Origin: an uncultured Draconibacterium sp.
Lineage (GTDB): Bacteria; Bacteroidota; Bacteroidia; Bacteroidales; Prolixibacteraceae
DNA: 64,000 nucleotides
Assembly (NCBI RefSeq): GCF_963677575.1
Contig: NZ_OY782038.1
Coordinates: 4,963,501 to 5,027,500, forward strand
Direction: 5' to 3'
In this document: positions 18,901 through 28,555 of the stretch, in pieces
How the letters are laid out: every line of letters starts with the position of its first letter
Numbering within the stretch: position 1 is the first letter of the stretch
Notes under the pieces: generated by a model
Told to the model about the DNA's origin: nothing
Database searches by the model: none
What the model saw: only the letters and a program-made list of their open reading frames with translations
Program-made: the position numbers and the translations under genes

Positions 18901-20501
18901 TCATAAAATGTAAGACATGTAATTATTACCTGTCCTTCCTTATTAGTGTAGGTTATTGTTGCAATATCATTCGGATCAATCGTAATGGTTTTAAATACAT
19001 CGTTAGGATTAGGGGCTTCGCCTCCAAGCAAGGTAACAAGTTCTTCTTCTGTTGCTGTTTCATATAAATATCTTGTAGTTCTTTTTTCTTGTCCACTCTT
19101 TATACGGTGTGTTTCACCAACTCCACTGACTTCTTTTGGTCTTCCTGTACCATCGTTGTAGAAACGGGTTCTGGTAAAAGGATATCCCTGCGCATCTGGA
19201 ATATTTTGTTGGTTTCCATCATAATAATTTACACCATTTGTATTTCCGAATGGTTCAGGATTTAAAAATGTGCTATCGCTGTCAAAATGTTCGGATGAAT
19301 ATAAATCACCATTCTGGTTTTGTATAAATTGCTCTTTATATCTAATGTTCTTGCCATCAACCGGAACTGGCATCGTTACTAAAGCAGGTCTGCCAATGTT
19401 ATCATTTACTGTTTGAGTAAACAAAGTAACGTTCTGCGAAGGAAGCCATGTTGCAGTTTGTTTTATTTGATTTAAATGATTTGCATAAGTAACCGATTCT
19501 TTTATTTTGCCTTCCTCTGTATATACTTTCGAATAGTTATAATTATTGTCTTGTTCATAATCATCAAAAAAGAAATATTCATTCGCTAAATTTTCGGCAT
19601 TTAATTCAACCTCACCTAAAAGCGGGGCTTCTGACCAGACGGTTTGTGACTCATTGTAATTTGGCAAACCATTTTTCAAATAATCGCTGACTGGTCTTAC
19701 CCTCCATACATAAAAGCCACTTCCTTCTCCAATTGTATAGTTGTAGGTATAATTGTTTCCGAAGGTATAGTTATCATCTGCCTTAACGATAAATGTAGCA
19801 GCTTTACTCCAGTCTATGTTAGTGGTGATTTCTCTTTCTGAAACATTTTTGGTTTTATCAGAATTGAACAATCGCAAAACCTGAACCTGAAAGTAGCTTA
19901 GCTTTTCAGAGAAATTTGAGTTCCAATTTAAGGTAACTTGTTTAGAAGTATTATCGGTACTTGTTACTTTCAAAATTGTTAATGGAGGAGTTCCGGCAAG
20001 GTTGTAGCCATATCTAAACAATGAATTGAATTCCAAAGAAATATTTAATCCGCTACTTGAAATGTTTTCTTCGATTATGTTTATCTGAATTTGCTCATAA
20101 GGCAGGACCTCATTAGCGTTAACTTTTTGCACTTGTTGGGTCAGATTTTTTACTAAATAGGCCTTAGGTTGATTGGAATTTAATTCCAAAGTAAATACCT
20201 GATTGTCGAAGACACTTGAAACAGGAACACCTTGATTCAAGGCATTTAATGTAAATTTGGCGAAAAAAGATTGGTTGGTACCGATACTGCCTTCATTTAA
20301 CTGAAGAGAGAACCATACATCTGCCCTTGCAATCCTCTTGTCGGGCTCAATTGCCTTAGTAATTTCAATAATATTGATGCCAGAGTTCAGATCTATAGCG
20401 GTAGAAACAGCTATTTCTTCTAAGTACTGTGCATTTGCGCTTGTGTTTACAACACATATTAGAATGAGGAACACATATATAAATTTATTGATTTTTTTCA
20501 T
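15993..20501 (-). CDS. Large exported Rhs-associated protein
   Basis: This 1502-aa protein has a signal peptide (MKKINKFIYVFLILICVVNT, cleavage near ANA/Q). Residues about 170-260 look like a fibronectin type III domain (VTLNWNSNFSEKLSYFQVQV). Around 330-480 it carries the segment seen upstream of YD repeats in Bacteroidota Rhs proteins (NDNIGRPALVTMPVP, FYNDGTGRPKEVSGVGE). The remainder is long, Cys-containing and without clear YD repeats or a toxin tip. It sits between the SpvB-like protein and the giant Rhs protein, so it may be a second component of a multi-chain shell. This role is inferred from order alone. Confidence 0.75.
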   Translation of the reverse strand: MKKINKFIYVFLILICVVNTSANAQYLEEIAVSTAIDLNSGINIIEITKAIEPDKRIARADVWFSLQLNEGSIGTNQSFFAKFTLNALNQGVPVSSVFDNQVFTLELNSNQPKAYLVKNLTQQVQKVNANEVLPYEQIQINIIEENISSSGLNISLEFNSLFRYGYNLAGTPPLTILKVTSTDNTSKQVTLNWNSNFSEKLSYFQVQVLRLFNSDKTKNVSEREITTNIDWSKAATFIVKADDNYTFGNNYTYNYTIGEGSGFYVWRVRPVSDYLKNGLPNYNESQTVWSEAPLLGEVELNAENLANEYFFFDDYEQDNNYNYSKVYTEEGKIKESVTYANHLNQIKQTATWLPSQNVTLFTQTVNDNIGRPALVTMPVPVDGKNIRYKEQFIQNQNGDLYSSEHFDSDSTFLNPEPFGNTNGVNYYDGNQQNIPDAQGYPFTRTRFYNDGTGRPKEVSGVGETHRIKSGQEKRTTRYLYETATEEELVTLLGGEAPNPNDVFKTITIDPNDIATITYTNKEGQVIITCLTFYESDSSALEQLDENKIQLDVINKLSSSSRTDSGFISSKRINLLIPEQVIINYFVELRQLQSLCLSTEFDCNYELSIKIIQIEEDNTTSVVQEFKNIPLNESQDGSRLEISPIQTELSSGTYIIQKELIPQGLDTNISANEEKISEQVGPIVHLIQGWLLNALTAEELQFVLSDIEVLANSLHNQSLSSDFVTEFDAGWLSSVYEPQKELYDMQIDKIETGKIIGLVLHTPCCQDMEIPIDWEPPVDCSPDENGDWPDYEQYAIDVLSDCIEATLILKGLPSSPTDIKNFLYNEYLKGWKEGMFNEMVYNMLNDQYASAPNGIVQHQYTCDEVYNCWTSIVNELKNMLPGCLNFERSAKTDQTVSEAYDEQYANDQREDKYEKDHDSTFDEGFKIKWWMRLWISKKKISRRIRDAQKSAGPDSQPVISSEIQEFHLVVEFLNCTGYKFAKVLTHADPNPLYEDYLFDNDFVYSKVKTPLYSPPIPIELSYVNETDYYSTSANPKWTKSDGTHYYAPIANWGPVDALGKPFFPNIKNPLFAYKYFHYDAYGLNPAIEGMTCFIDPNDCFITDQDSFYIADAYVDSLGITTWQFQSAPCCLTSSSATPEDCALCYYDENYPNQSGKWVVREFTDIGRITCPYYHDQWSSGQLFSFFSLLKSYIPEEELGIDVDRTMDITLEDLINPTKWYLNTGGENENLDYLIPERMYDTLNVSDKLNYDLMPYDNANADSSFVMVEKDMYDLVQNCLYESEQRRGEVRNKLYQTFVDRCYQIGECRTDDPSTSNIIPIQDVQELEDAIIEHMKQQCILNTFSIEELSSRNLDISKIVFGSSENTIKLQYGMGGMAASNPNIDNYQDNDSTFAQPASFNSNFIRYRFDTNHDGVPEDWNPSWFQYIHLKQVGEWDFDITLPDKCTDITNELPDCSDNPDHFVDRKTYELNPNLISDENDNGLTIPVVSPAQIINVITGNSNQ

Positions 20502-20503
20502 GG

Positions 20504-21214
20504 TTAACTTCTATTATCGATAATTTGATACCCTTGATATTTTTCAATTAATTCGCCCGATTTTTTGAAGATATAGCTTCTGACAGGACTTTCTTCAGTA
20601 TTTTCATGGTTTAGTTCCAACGCGTTATAAATAAATTCCTGACTTTCAATCTGATGATTGAGTCCGTACTTTATTTGAATTTTTTTAATAGTATGAAGCT
20701 TCTTATTAAATAGAAATACAACTTGTTCAATTCTTGTGTTTTTGGTAAAAAGTACTTGAGGCTGTAGAACAATGTTCAGAAGGGCATCATTATTTTTATC
20801 TTGATGTACACTTAAAATCTTCCCGGTTTTGATAAGTTCTAGTTGAACGCCGGTCAAATTATTTGTAGTATAGTTTTTTTGCCAATCTTCTTCAGCATCT
20901 GATAAATAAATTGTTTTTGCTGAATGAACTATAGCCCAAACTTCACTTGAATCCTGATATATCGAAAGTAAATCGGAATTGTATCTGAGCTGGTTTCGTG
21001 TTAAATAAGCTTCAAAATTTATTAGCGCTGGACCATCTTCATTTTGCCTGAATTGATTTTTTACGGTCATATTTAGATAATAGGTATTACCTTCTTTGGG
21101 CAGCCTAACATCCCCCATTTCACTGACATATGATTCAAGTAATTTTTTAGCTTCCTCATTCTCGTTAGTACCGATAAACAGAAGTATGCTTAAAATGTAT
21201 ATTATTGGTTTCAT
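20504..21214 (-). CDS. Exported protein of unknown function
   Basis: This 236-aa protein starts with a short hydrophobic signal (MKPIIYILSILLFIGT). The body alternates strands and turns (TYYLNMTVKNQFRQ, YIFKKSGELIEKYQGYQII) and loosely recalls LolA-like or lipoprotein-carrier folds, but no signature supports that. It lies 2 nt upstream of the 1502-aa gene and 10 nt after the 1892-aa gene, so it is tightly coupled in the operon and probably an accessory factor for the large exported proteins. Confidence 0.7.
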   Translation of the reverse strand: MKPIIYILSILLFIGTNENEEAKKLLESYVSEMGDVRLPKEGNTYYLNMTVKNQFRQNEDGPALINFEAYLTRNQLRYNSDLLSIYQDSSEVWAIVHSAKTIYLSDAEEDWQKNYTTNNLTGVQLELIKTGKILSVHQDKNNDALLNIVLQPQVLFTKNTRIEQVVFLFNKKLHTIKKIQIKYGLNHQIESQEFIYNALELNHENTEESPVRSYIFKKSGELIEKYQGYQIIDNRS

Positions 21215-21224
21215 AAGTATTTCG

Positions 21225-24200
21225 CTATCTTGATTCTTTGTGAGTATTGTAATTCATTTCCTGAACCGTTAGTTTTCCCCTTTCTGTTTCCAGTATTTTT
21301 CGAATCAGCTTGCCTTCTTCATCATATTGATAATATGTCCCGAAATGCTGGTCATCGAATTGGGTGAGAAGTTTTAAATCGTTTGTATCGTACACAAAGC
21401 AGTTCGCACTGGCAAGTTTTGGCTGAAACCTTACATCATCAATAAAAACCTCCTCAGATGTTGAAGTACTTAATGTGGCAGCTAGCTGACTGTTTTCAGC
21501 TGAGGACTCAAAATAGGCTTTGTCCAAACTTAATTCATATAGGTTCCAATTTCCTACGGAAGCTGTTTTGGTAAGTTGCATGCTGTTGTTTTCATCCTGT
21601 CCGCTTTGAATATTTAAATAGAAATCCGGCATAGTGTTCGAATCATAATAAACCCAAACCTTAAACAATCCTCCTTGTTCTTTCAGGATTTGGCTAACAT
21701 AAACTTTATCCAGAATATTACCCGCTGTTGACAGTGGAATTGCCCTTTTCCCGGAGTGGGCTACTTGGCTGTTTCCTGGGGAACCGGGAATTTCAAAGTC
21801 ATTAAATAAGATGCTCTTATTATTAGCATTAGCTGCAACCATTACAGGAACATTATTCCCATATTGGTAACCATATGTTGCAGCACTTGGTATATTTAAA
21901 ACATCAATTTCTTCCAGACTTTCTCCATTAGGAGAATAACTAATAACTTCCGAAGTCTTAATCCATTGCAATGGTGGCTCCCCATTACTATCCCAATTGT
22001 ATTTATTTGCACCAATATCAAAATAACCCTTATTATAGATTCTATTGATCTGATTTGGTAATTCTTCGTTTTTATAAGAGTACGAGGCATGAGGCATCCA
22101 GACATTATTTATGGCTTCCTTCTGGTCTATAATTTTTTTCTCGGAATAAGAATTTCGTAGTTTCTGATTAACTGCCATTATGTCTCCCCATCCGTTCTTA
22201 TATGTTTGAACTGCTGCTTGTATTAAGTTCGTTGGATTTTGCCACCAAGCAGCATCTGGTTCAGTTTCATATAGACTAAATGTGGCAGTGGAGGCCGTTA
22301 GCTGATTAGTATAGTTTGTATTTTCAGACTTTTGTCCCATTTCTTTATACATCCACGATGCGGGAATATTGAAATTATAAATGCTTCCTTCTTTGTGTGG
22401 TGTGCCAGCTATTTGAACCCCCTCAAAACTGTCGGTTATTTTTGTTATAACAGGTTCTCCAGTATGTTCGTTAAAGGCAATATTTTCATTTTCAGAAACT
22501 ATACCGTCAGCCATTTGTGTTACTTTCTTAACTATGGCCGGATAGTTAATTATTTTTGAGGTAGAGTGTGTTGCCAGAAGGTTTTCAGTGTAATGAAATT
22601 TTGGGAATGCATTACCAAAAATTTGAATTCCTACACTAATGGCTATACTAATATCAAATTCCACATTAAAGTCAAGTGCTACATCTTTAATTTGTTTCGA
22701 TTCGCGACACATATCCATTTCTTTGCCCGGAATGGTTTCTTTTGAAACCAGATTCCCATTGGAGTCCATGTTTAAAACTTTAACATATTCACCAGGTTCG
22801 AAATAATCATATTCCTGATAGGAAGTTAACGGATTAGAACCAGTGTGATCATAAGCTCCACCATAGGTCGCTATACGTTTGGGTTGTCCAGTCATATTTG
22901 TATGAACGAATCTGAATCCCTGTGTAATCCAACTTCTGGCAACAATGTAATTGAAAAGCCCGGCTAAGATGCGCAGATCGTCTCTTTTTTCTGATAGTTG
23001 ACTTTTAGCATTGGCACTGCCGTTAAAGTCAAAACCTTCTTTTGTATCCGGATTATAGATTTTATCAAATGGATAGTCGTAAGAAGTATAAAACTCATTT
23101 TCGGTATAACCATTACCCGTTAAACCCGTATGAATGTTTTCAACAACAACACGTCGGTGTCCTATAGAAGGAGCAGGAAGTATGGTTTCTCCCAGTGGCC
23201 CTTCTGTCTGTTCCAATACTTCTCCGGCAATAACCTTGTCCCACCATTTTTGTCCTTTTACAGGTAAAAATCCAACTAACGGATTTTCTTCCCTTGCTGA
23301 AGCAGGTTCATTGGTTGCTATACCACTGCTTGTGCCGTCGGGCATTTCGTAACGGTATGTAGTACCGTTCAATACTTCGTCCCCTGATTCCATACCATTG
23401 TCGTGCATAAGAATGGCTTTAACACGAGCTCCTCCTCCAACTTTGCTGCTTAGTACCGGCAATTTTAAAAATGAAAGTTCTGTGTTGATTTGGTTTCCAA
23501 TATCATATTTTGATGATTCGTGATAGGCTAGCAAACTAAAATCAACAGCCATTTGTGCCATTAGACGTAAAGAGGTAGTATATTTAGAGGTACCTTTGCC
23601 ATCGTCACTGTTATTTGCGGCCTCAACGAATAGGGGATCATATTTTCTTTCGTAGTTCGGTTCGATACAATCTCCACTTTTAACTTTACCCTGACGTTGA
23701 TTCTCAACAAATTCACGACATGCCTGACGTGGAACCAATGCCCTTTCACCATCATTACTATTTTCACTGCCTAATGAAATCCTAATTCCATATGTCCCAT
23801 CATCTAAACTAACTTTTTCTGCCCCATTAAAATTGGCATAGCCACTAATATATTCTGATCGGTTATTACTTAATGATGGGCTTTCATTGAGCAATGAGAA
23901 TAAAAATTTATAATAGATCTTTTTACCATAAAAAAGTGAATCTGTTTCTTCTGTTTGGGGGTGAAAGTGTAAATTTATTTTCTCAACCAACTGATCAACC
24001 TGAAGATTATTACTCGGATCGCAGCCCAAATCAGCAACATTGATAATGTATGTATCTTTGTCATATTTAGGAAAATGTTCTTTTTCTCCTGAAACTCTGG
24101 CCATTGCCATCGCTGTTCTGTTTTGAACATGTGTATAATCCTTAGCTTCATATTGAATATGAATTGTTCCTCCAGAAGGAATTTGAATGGATTTGAGCTG

Positions 24201-26903
24201 GTAGGCAGCTGGATCGTAATATTTTCCATTCTTATTTTTCCCGTAAACATGACTTTCTAAAAATGCCGATTGATCAGTCCAGAAAACACCTTCTTTTCTC
24301 CTTTCTTTTCCATTAGGAGTATTATTACCCCATGCATCTAATGAATACGGTGAATAGCTTGGATTTTGTGCTTTCCCAGAAGCAAGAAATTCGTAACCTC
24401 CATTTGAAAAGTATTCATAGAGCTTGCTGTCTGAGGCAGGATTTGGATAATAATAGTTAAATACATAAGGACTTATTTTGGCAGGTACTACTCCTTGATA
24501 TTCGGACCATACCTTTTTCAAAGTTAGCTTGCCGGTGCGATCAAGCATCGAATTACCATCATCGGCATAATTAAAATTACTATTCAGGTTATTGACAACA
24601 TTGGGCACTAAGCTATAATCATATTCAAAATAGGTTGTTTTCAAAGGTTTTTGCCCATCTATGGTCCCATCACTGTTTTTAGCATAAAGCACAATTTTTT
24701 CCAAATACTCTAGCTTTGCTAATTCTGATTTATCAATTGATTCATTTAAGTTTGCAGCGGGATCATATTCTTCATTTAGATCAGGTGCACCAATACCATC
24801 TAATCGTTCGTTTTGAGAACCAGATAAGTAAGGGTTGGATTCGTTTGTGGTCTTATTTGTTATGAAGTAGGCTATGTGTGTTTTGGTTTCAATTGTATGT
24901 AGGTATTTTACTTCTTTTTCTCCCGTAGAAACAGTTCCTTTATCATCGTGGATGTCAGAGATTGAGTTTTGCTGATAGAGTAGTCCATTGTATGGCATCC
25001 GGTACCTGTACCAATTATCTCTGTTTTCACCATAAGTCTTACGATAGTTAAACCTTGTCCAGCCACCAAAATCATCATTAGAGCCCCCTGGAATGGTATC
25101 ACAGTCTATGTAGTTAGGAGTACGTACTTCTGTTAACAGAAAGGTGTTGGCATATTTGTTTTTATTAATTTGGCCAATAACCGATTTATGATAATTATTG
25201 TGTAAAACTGAATCTGAAACATTATAGAAACCATCATTTTTACTCAGTTTTAATTCTTTAAATGCTAAATAGTTATTTTCTTCTACTTCTTCAGGAATAA
25301 CATCAAAGCTCAGCGATGTTTCATTTTGAATAAAAACAGGCTCTTTGTAATGATATTCCATTCCTTTATTATCTATAATCTCAAAACCGGTAAAAAGACT
25401 ATCCTCCTGATTGTATTTAATAAAAGAAGACTGACCTATATTATCCAGGGAGTATAAAGCTGAAGCATTATGGGATGCTGACTTAAATCCTGGAACAGTT
25501 GAATTAAAATCTGACTTTGTTCTGGTAATATCTGTACCATCATATTCTATCGTTCCTCCTTTATCGTTGTTAAAGCGAAGTATAAATTCGGAACTTGTAG
25601 AATTTGCATCTCCCCAAGGTTTTACAGTTGTTCTTGAATGTCCTATTCCAAAATCCATTCCTATACCATTATTGACGCCAAACATGGCTTCGAAGCCAAT
25701 TTGACGGATTTTGGTTTCACTTTTTGTGCGTTTTGGAGTTATTTGACCCACTTCTTTTTTGTAGGCTCTAAACCCACCAATTACTCCTTCGCCACTAACC
25801 CGAAACATGTCATTGCTATTAAATGGAATGCCAATAAATAGGTCTGATTTTTTGAAAGGCTGGTCTTTCTCAACATAATAGTCCGACATTAGTTCTGCTT
25901 TGGTCTGATCAGTATACAAATATCCGTTAACTGAATTGATTGTGTGATATGGACTATATCTGAAAGATACACTTCCACTTCTACTTAGCCCCTCAAGTCC
26001 GACGGGTACGTTTGATGGATTAATTTGTACTGAAGCTGACCAATTAAGGCTGAAGCCCGAATATTCAGGAAAGTTGTAAGGAGCAGGGGGACGTACCCAG
26101 GGAGATAAAGAAAAAGAGAAAAGACTTGAACCAATATTTGCAGAACCTTTCCCTATGCCATAATTGTAGCCATACAAGTTCGGAGTTGATTGTTTTTCGC
26201 TATTTTCTTTATCTTTCTTAAAAAAAACTAAAGGTGAAACAGATGGGCTAAATGTTGTTCCATTTGGATCCAAGGTGGCATCTATGCCAACCTTCCCGTC
26301 AAAGTTCATTCCAAAGGAAGTTATATTCTGGTAGCCAGAATAGTTATTTATTCTATGATTTGAAGTAATATTTACAGATAAACTTGTACTATCTGTTGCT
26401 TCTTCTGCAACCGTTTTTGCAGCATCTGCAATGACGTCCTTTGCAATGTCTTTTGAAAAGATCTCCAAACTTGCCCCCATCCCAAACACGGACGTAGCTG
26501 TCCAATTAGGCCTTGTTTTATTGTAATAATCAATTTGCTTTCTATCGTATTCATCAGGAAACCCACGAAGCTCCCTGTTTATCGCACCGGGATTTAGTGT
26601 CCAGCCTAAACCAACCCATGATGCTTCGGTTTCGGAGGATGAACCACTATTATACGAAAGAGATACTGCATATCCACTGTTATGTGGCCCGGGTATCTCA
26701 ACAATGGGAATGTTGTAATTGAAATCACCTGTAAACAAGTTAACCATCTCAGTGGAACCTGCGGGTGTAAAACTTGAGAACTCAGGGGAATCAGGTCCCG
26801 AAGTTAAACCCCATGTAACTGTTGGTAGAATTAATGAGGTAATAAAATTAACCAGTACAAAAACGGTTAAAACCTTAAAAAAACGTGAAGATCTGAATTT
26901 CAT
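21225..26903 (-). CDS. SpvB/Rhs-like large exported protein
   Basis: This 1892-aa protein has an N-terminal signal or signal anchor (residues about 8-32). Residues about 40-115 carry the start typical of SpvB/TcB-type and Bacteroidota Rhs proteins (FTPAGSTEMVNLFTGDFNY, then ASWVGLGWTLNPGAINRE). A long beta-rich body follows. Near 1770-1835 there is a carbohydrate-binding-like jelly-roll segment ending EVFIDDVRFQP, and the last 60 residues hold YD-like sequence (TYYQYDEEGKLIRKI). There is no polymorphic tip. It starts 4 nt after the lipoprotein gene 26908-27612. In Tc toxins the SpvB-like part forms part of the cage; a comparable role here is inference. Confidence 0.85.
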   Translation of the reverse strand: MKFRSSRFFKVLTVFVLVNFITSLILPTVTWGLTSGPDSPEFSSFTPAGSTEMVNLFTGDFNYNIPIVEIPGPHNSGYAVSLSYNSGSSSETEASWVGLGWTLNPGAINRELRGFPDEYDRKQIDYYNKTRPNWTATSVFGMGASLEIFSKDIAKDVIADAAKTVAEEATDSTSLSVNITSNHRINNYSGYQNITSFGMNFDGKVGIDATLDPNGTTFSPSVSPLVFFKKDKENSEKQSTPNLYGYNYGIGKGSANIGSSLFSFSLSPWVRPPAPYNFPEYSGFSLNWSASVQINPSNVPVGLEGLSRSGSVSFRYSPYHTINSVNGYLYTDQTKAELMSDYYVEKDQPFKKSDLFIGIPFNSNDMFRVSGEGVIGGFRAYKKEVGQITPKRTKSETKIRQIGFEAMFGVNNGIGMDFGIGHSRTTVKPWGDANSTSSEFILRFNNDKGGTIEYDGTDITRTKSDFNSTVPGFKSASHNASALYSLDNIGQSSFIKYNQEDSLFTGFEIIDNKGMEYHYKEPVFIQNETSLSFDVIPEEVEENNYLAFKELKLSKNDGFYNVSDSVLHNNYHKSVIGQINKNKYANTFLLTEVRTPNYIDCDTIPGGSNDDFGGWTRFNYRKTYGENRDNWYRYRMPYNGLLYQQNSISDIHDDKGTVSTGEKEVKYLHTIETKTHIAYFITNKTTNESNPYLSGSQNERLDGIGAPDLNEEYDPAANLNESIDKSELAKLEYLEKIVLYAKNSDGTIDGQKPLKTTYFEYDYSLVPNVVNNLNSNFNYADDGNSMLDRTGKLTLKKVWSEYQGVVPAKISPYVFNYYYPNPASDSKLYEYFSNGGYEFLASGKAQNPSYSPYSLDAWGNNTPNGKERRKEGVFWTDQSAFLESHVYGKNKNGKYYDPAAYQLKSIQIPSGGTIHIQYEAKDYTHVQNRTAMAMARVSGEKEHFPKYDKDTYIINVADLGCDPSNNLQVDQLVEKINLHFHPQTEETDSLFYGKKIYYKFLFSLLNESPSLSNNRSEYISGYANFNGAEKVSLDDGTYGIRISLGSENSNDGERALVPRQACREFVENQRQGKVKSGDCIEPNYERKYDPLFVEAANNSDDGKGTSKYTTSLRLMAQMAVDFSLLAYHESSKYDIGNQINTELSFLKLPVLSSKVGGGARVKAILMHDNGMESGDEVLNGTTYRYEMPDGTSSGIATNEPASAREENPLVGFLPVKGQKWWDKVIAGEVLEQTEGPLGETILPAPSIGHRRVVVENIHTGLTGNGYTENEFYTSYDYPFDKIYNPDTKEGFDFNGSANAKSQLSEKRDDLRILAGLFNYIVARSWITQGFRFVHTNMTGQPKRIATYGGAYDHTGSNPLTSYQEYDYFEPGEYVKVLNMDSNGNLVSKETIPGKEMDMCRESKQIKDVALDFNVEFDISIAISVGIQIFGNAFPKFHYTENLLATHSTSKIINYPAIVKKVTQMADGIVSENENIAFNEHTGEPVITKITDSFEGVQIAGTPHKEGSIYNFNIPASWMYKEMGQKSENTNYTNQLTASTATFSLYETEPDAAWWQNPTNLIQAAVQTYKNGWGDIMAVNQKLRNSYSEKKIIDQKEAINNVWMPHASYSYKNEELPNQINRIYNKGYFDIGANKYNWDSNGEPPLQWIKTSEVISYSPNGESLEEIDVLNIPSAATYGYQYGNNVPVMVAANANNKSILFNDFEIPGSPGNSQVAHSGKRAIPLSTAGNILDKVYVSQILKEQGGLFKVWVYYDSNTMPDFYLNIQSGQDENNSMQLTKTASVGNWNLYELSLDKAYFESSAENSQLAATLSTSTSEEVFIDDVRFQPKLASANCFVYDTNDLKLLTQFDDQHFGTYYQYDEEGKLIRKILETERGKLTVQEMNYNTHKESR

Positions 26904-26907
26904 ATTT

Positions 26908-27612
26908 TTAGGATTTTTTTAATTGGGGTATTACGATGATACTTTCTTTTTTAAAATAAAATTTACTTATCCCGGTTTCAAAGTATGGATCCTCAAAAAC
27001 TAGAGCAAAATCCCTTTCATCCAGTATTAAAGATGATTTTGAATCAGCAATAAACTTTAACCGGAATACCAACTTTCTGCTATCTACAAAAGTTCTGTCA
27101 ACAGTGTATAATTGCGGGGAATATATGTTGTCTCCAATCTTAAGTTTGAAATGTTGGTCGAATTGGCAGTCAATGTGTTTTTCACGATTCTTAAGCTCTG
27201 TTTTGGACTCAATTTTAAACCAGAGAAGATTAGGGAGATTATTATGTCCATCATTTTGCACTGTAAATAGGAAGGTCTTACTGTACTTATTTTGAGTTAT
27301 AAGGGAATCAATCTGTAAGTCCTTTGTGCCTGATTGCCTCTGCTCTAAAGCGCATAATTCTGGCGGAATATATTTGGCCTCAAATGAAAATCCATTTACT
27401 TGACGAGAACAAACAAGTCCATTTTTACTTTTACTAATAAAAAGTTGATAATCAGAAATTTTCTCAAATTCTCTCTTCCTATTACAGTTGTCAGAAGGAG
27501 AACATCCTATAAAAAAAGTTGAAATTATAAAAAAAGCTAAAATTCTATAAATACACAGAATTCTTGGAGATACAATCTTTGAATACCAAGAATAATCTAT
27601 TATCTTTGGCAT
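26908..27612 (-). CDS. Lipoprotein, first gene of the Rhs operon
   Basis: This 234-aa protein has an N-terminal hydrophobic segment ending in a lipobox-like FFIGC at about residue 37, preceded by a longer than usual basic region; a start inside the signal is possible but no better ATG is obvious. The mature part is beta-rich with several Cys in its first half. It is separated by only 4 nt from the 1892-aa gene. It may anchor or guide the secreted Rhs proteins at the envelope. The family is not recognised. Confidence 0.7.
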   Translation of the reverse strand: MPKIIDYSWYSKIVSPRILCIYRILAFFIISTFFIGCSPSDNCNRKREFEKISDYQLFISKSKNGLVCSRQVNGFSFEAKYIPPELCALEQRQSGTKDLQIDSLITQNKYSKTFLFTVQNDGHNNLPNLLWFKIESKTELKNREKHIDCQFDQHFKLKIGDNIYSPQLYTVDRTFVDSRKLVFRLKFIADSKSSLILDERDFALVFEDPYFETGISKFYFKKESIIVIPQLKKS

Positions 27613-27630
27613 AATCTTTCTATTAAATGA

Positions 27631-27696
27631 TTTTTATTGAAAGAGGTGTGGGGCAGTAAACGAAATACTTTAGCGGGTAAAGTTTACCGCCCTTTT
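27631..27696 (+). repeat. Direct repeat copy B flanking the 24-kb island
   Basis: Partner of 3420-3486, same orientation. Here the hairpin is GGTAA / TTACC with a 3-nt loop, flanked by GC pairs and followed by TTTTT. The loop sequence differs from copy A while pairing is kept. It lies 19 nt upstream of the first gene of the operon, inside its likely promoter region. Confidence 0.75.
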
Positions 27697-28352
27697 TCTT
27701 TTATTATATTAATCGTCTTGAATTTATGTCATTGGGTATATGGGTATAGTTTGATAAATGAGTGTATTATTTTTTGTACTTGGTTATCATCGTGATAAAT
27801 CTACAACAATAATTTTTATTAGATAAAGTATATAACGATATTTCCCGAAATATGGAACGAATCTAAATAAGGCCGATGCACTTGAAAAATGATTGTCCTA
27901 TTTATTTGTCAGGAACTTTGTTTTTTGGATTAACTTGTTAATGGTTATATCTTTAAGTGGAATAATGGGATCTAGATTTATAGAATCCTATAAGCTGATT
28001 TTGTAGCGAAAATAGTTTCAGCTTCTGGGAAGGAATAAAAAAGGGGATTCCATCAAAAATGATAAAATCCCCGCTTTGGTGACCCCAAGGGGATCAATTT
28101 CGAACTTTTTAGCTGAAGATTTTGAGGCTGTAATGAAGTTTATGAGTGCCGAAACACAAAAGAAAAAGCTCAAATTGTAACAGGTTGCTTCTGTTATTTT
28201 ATTTCGTTTTGATATAGTCATGCTGTGCAAATCAAATTTTATTTAAGAAACCAAACCTAATATTATAGGCTTTATAGGCCTTTTCAAAGGTAGGTATCCT
28301 CTTTTAAAGAGACTTTGGTGTTGCCCTGGACAAATGCAGTCATATAGAGGAC
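27697..28352. other. Gene-poor AT-rich spacer
   Basis: No credible gene is seen. It holds the minus-strand terminator at 28036-28072. A 50-bp stretch at 28132-28181 recurs in weakened form at about 33848-33896. A small 70-codon minus-strand frame (28018-28230) runs through the terminator hairpin and is not accepted as a gene. Confidence 0.5.
28036..28072 (-). terminator. Rho-independent terminator, minus strand
   Basis: Read on the minus strand, GGGGATTTTATCA and TGATGGAATCCCC form a long stem with a short loop, followed directly by TTTTTTATT. It would stop leftward transcripts coming from the cassette region before they reach the Rhs operon. No intact minus-strand gene lies directly upstream, so it may belong to a lost gene. 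Confidence 0.75.
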
Positions 28353-28555
28353 AAATGGAACAATCAGAATTATCAAGGAACCCAGATTTTCTGAGCCATT
28401 AATTCGAATTTTTCAGCAGAAATCAATGTTGCAGTAATTAAAACCTTCTCCAAGATTAATGTTGTCGGTCTTTAGAAATTGAAGAAAAAGATAAAATACA
28501 CACATAACGTGAGAAATAGTAATTTATAACATAACTTTGGTTGACAGATAACAGA
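28353..28555 (+). repeat. About 205-bp direct repeat, copy 1
   Basis: From AAATGGAACAATCA to TGACAGATAACAGA this stretch matches 30387-30599 at roughly 80 percent by eye, in the same orientation. Shared blocks include CTGAGCCATTAAT, CATAACGTGAGAAATAGTAA and ATAACTTTGGTTGAC. It directly precedes the NlpC/P60-like gene. Confidence 0.75.

Noticed and set aside
28075..28110. tRNA-like fragment (GACCCCAAGGGGAT, TTCGAA)
   Set aside because: No acceptor stem, anticodon arm or proper T-arm can be drawn.
28018..28230. 70-codon minus-strand frame
   Set aside because: A strong terminator hairpin lies inside it and no family is recognised.
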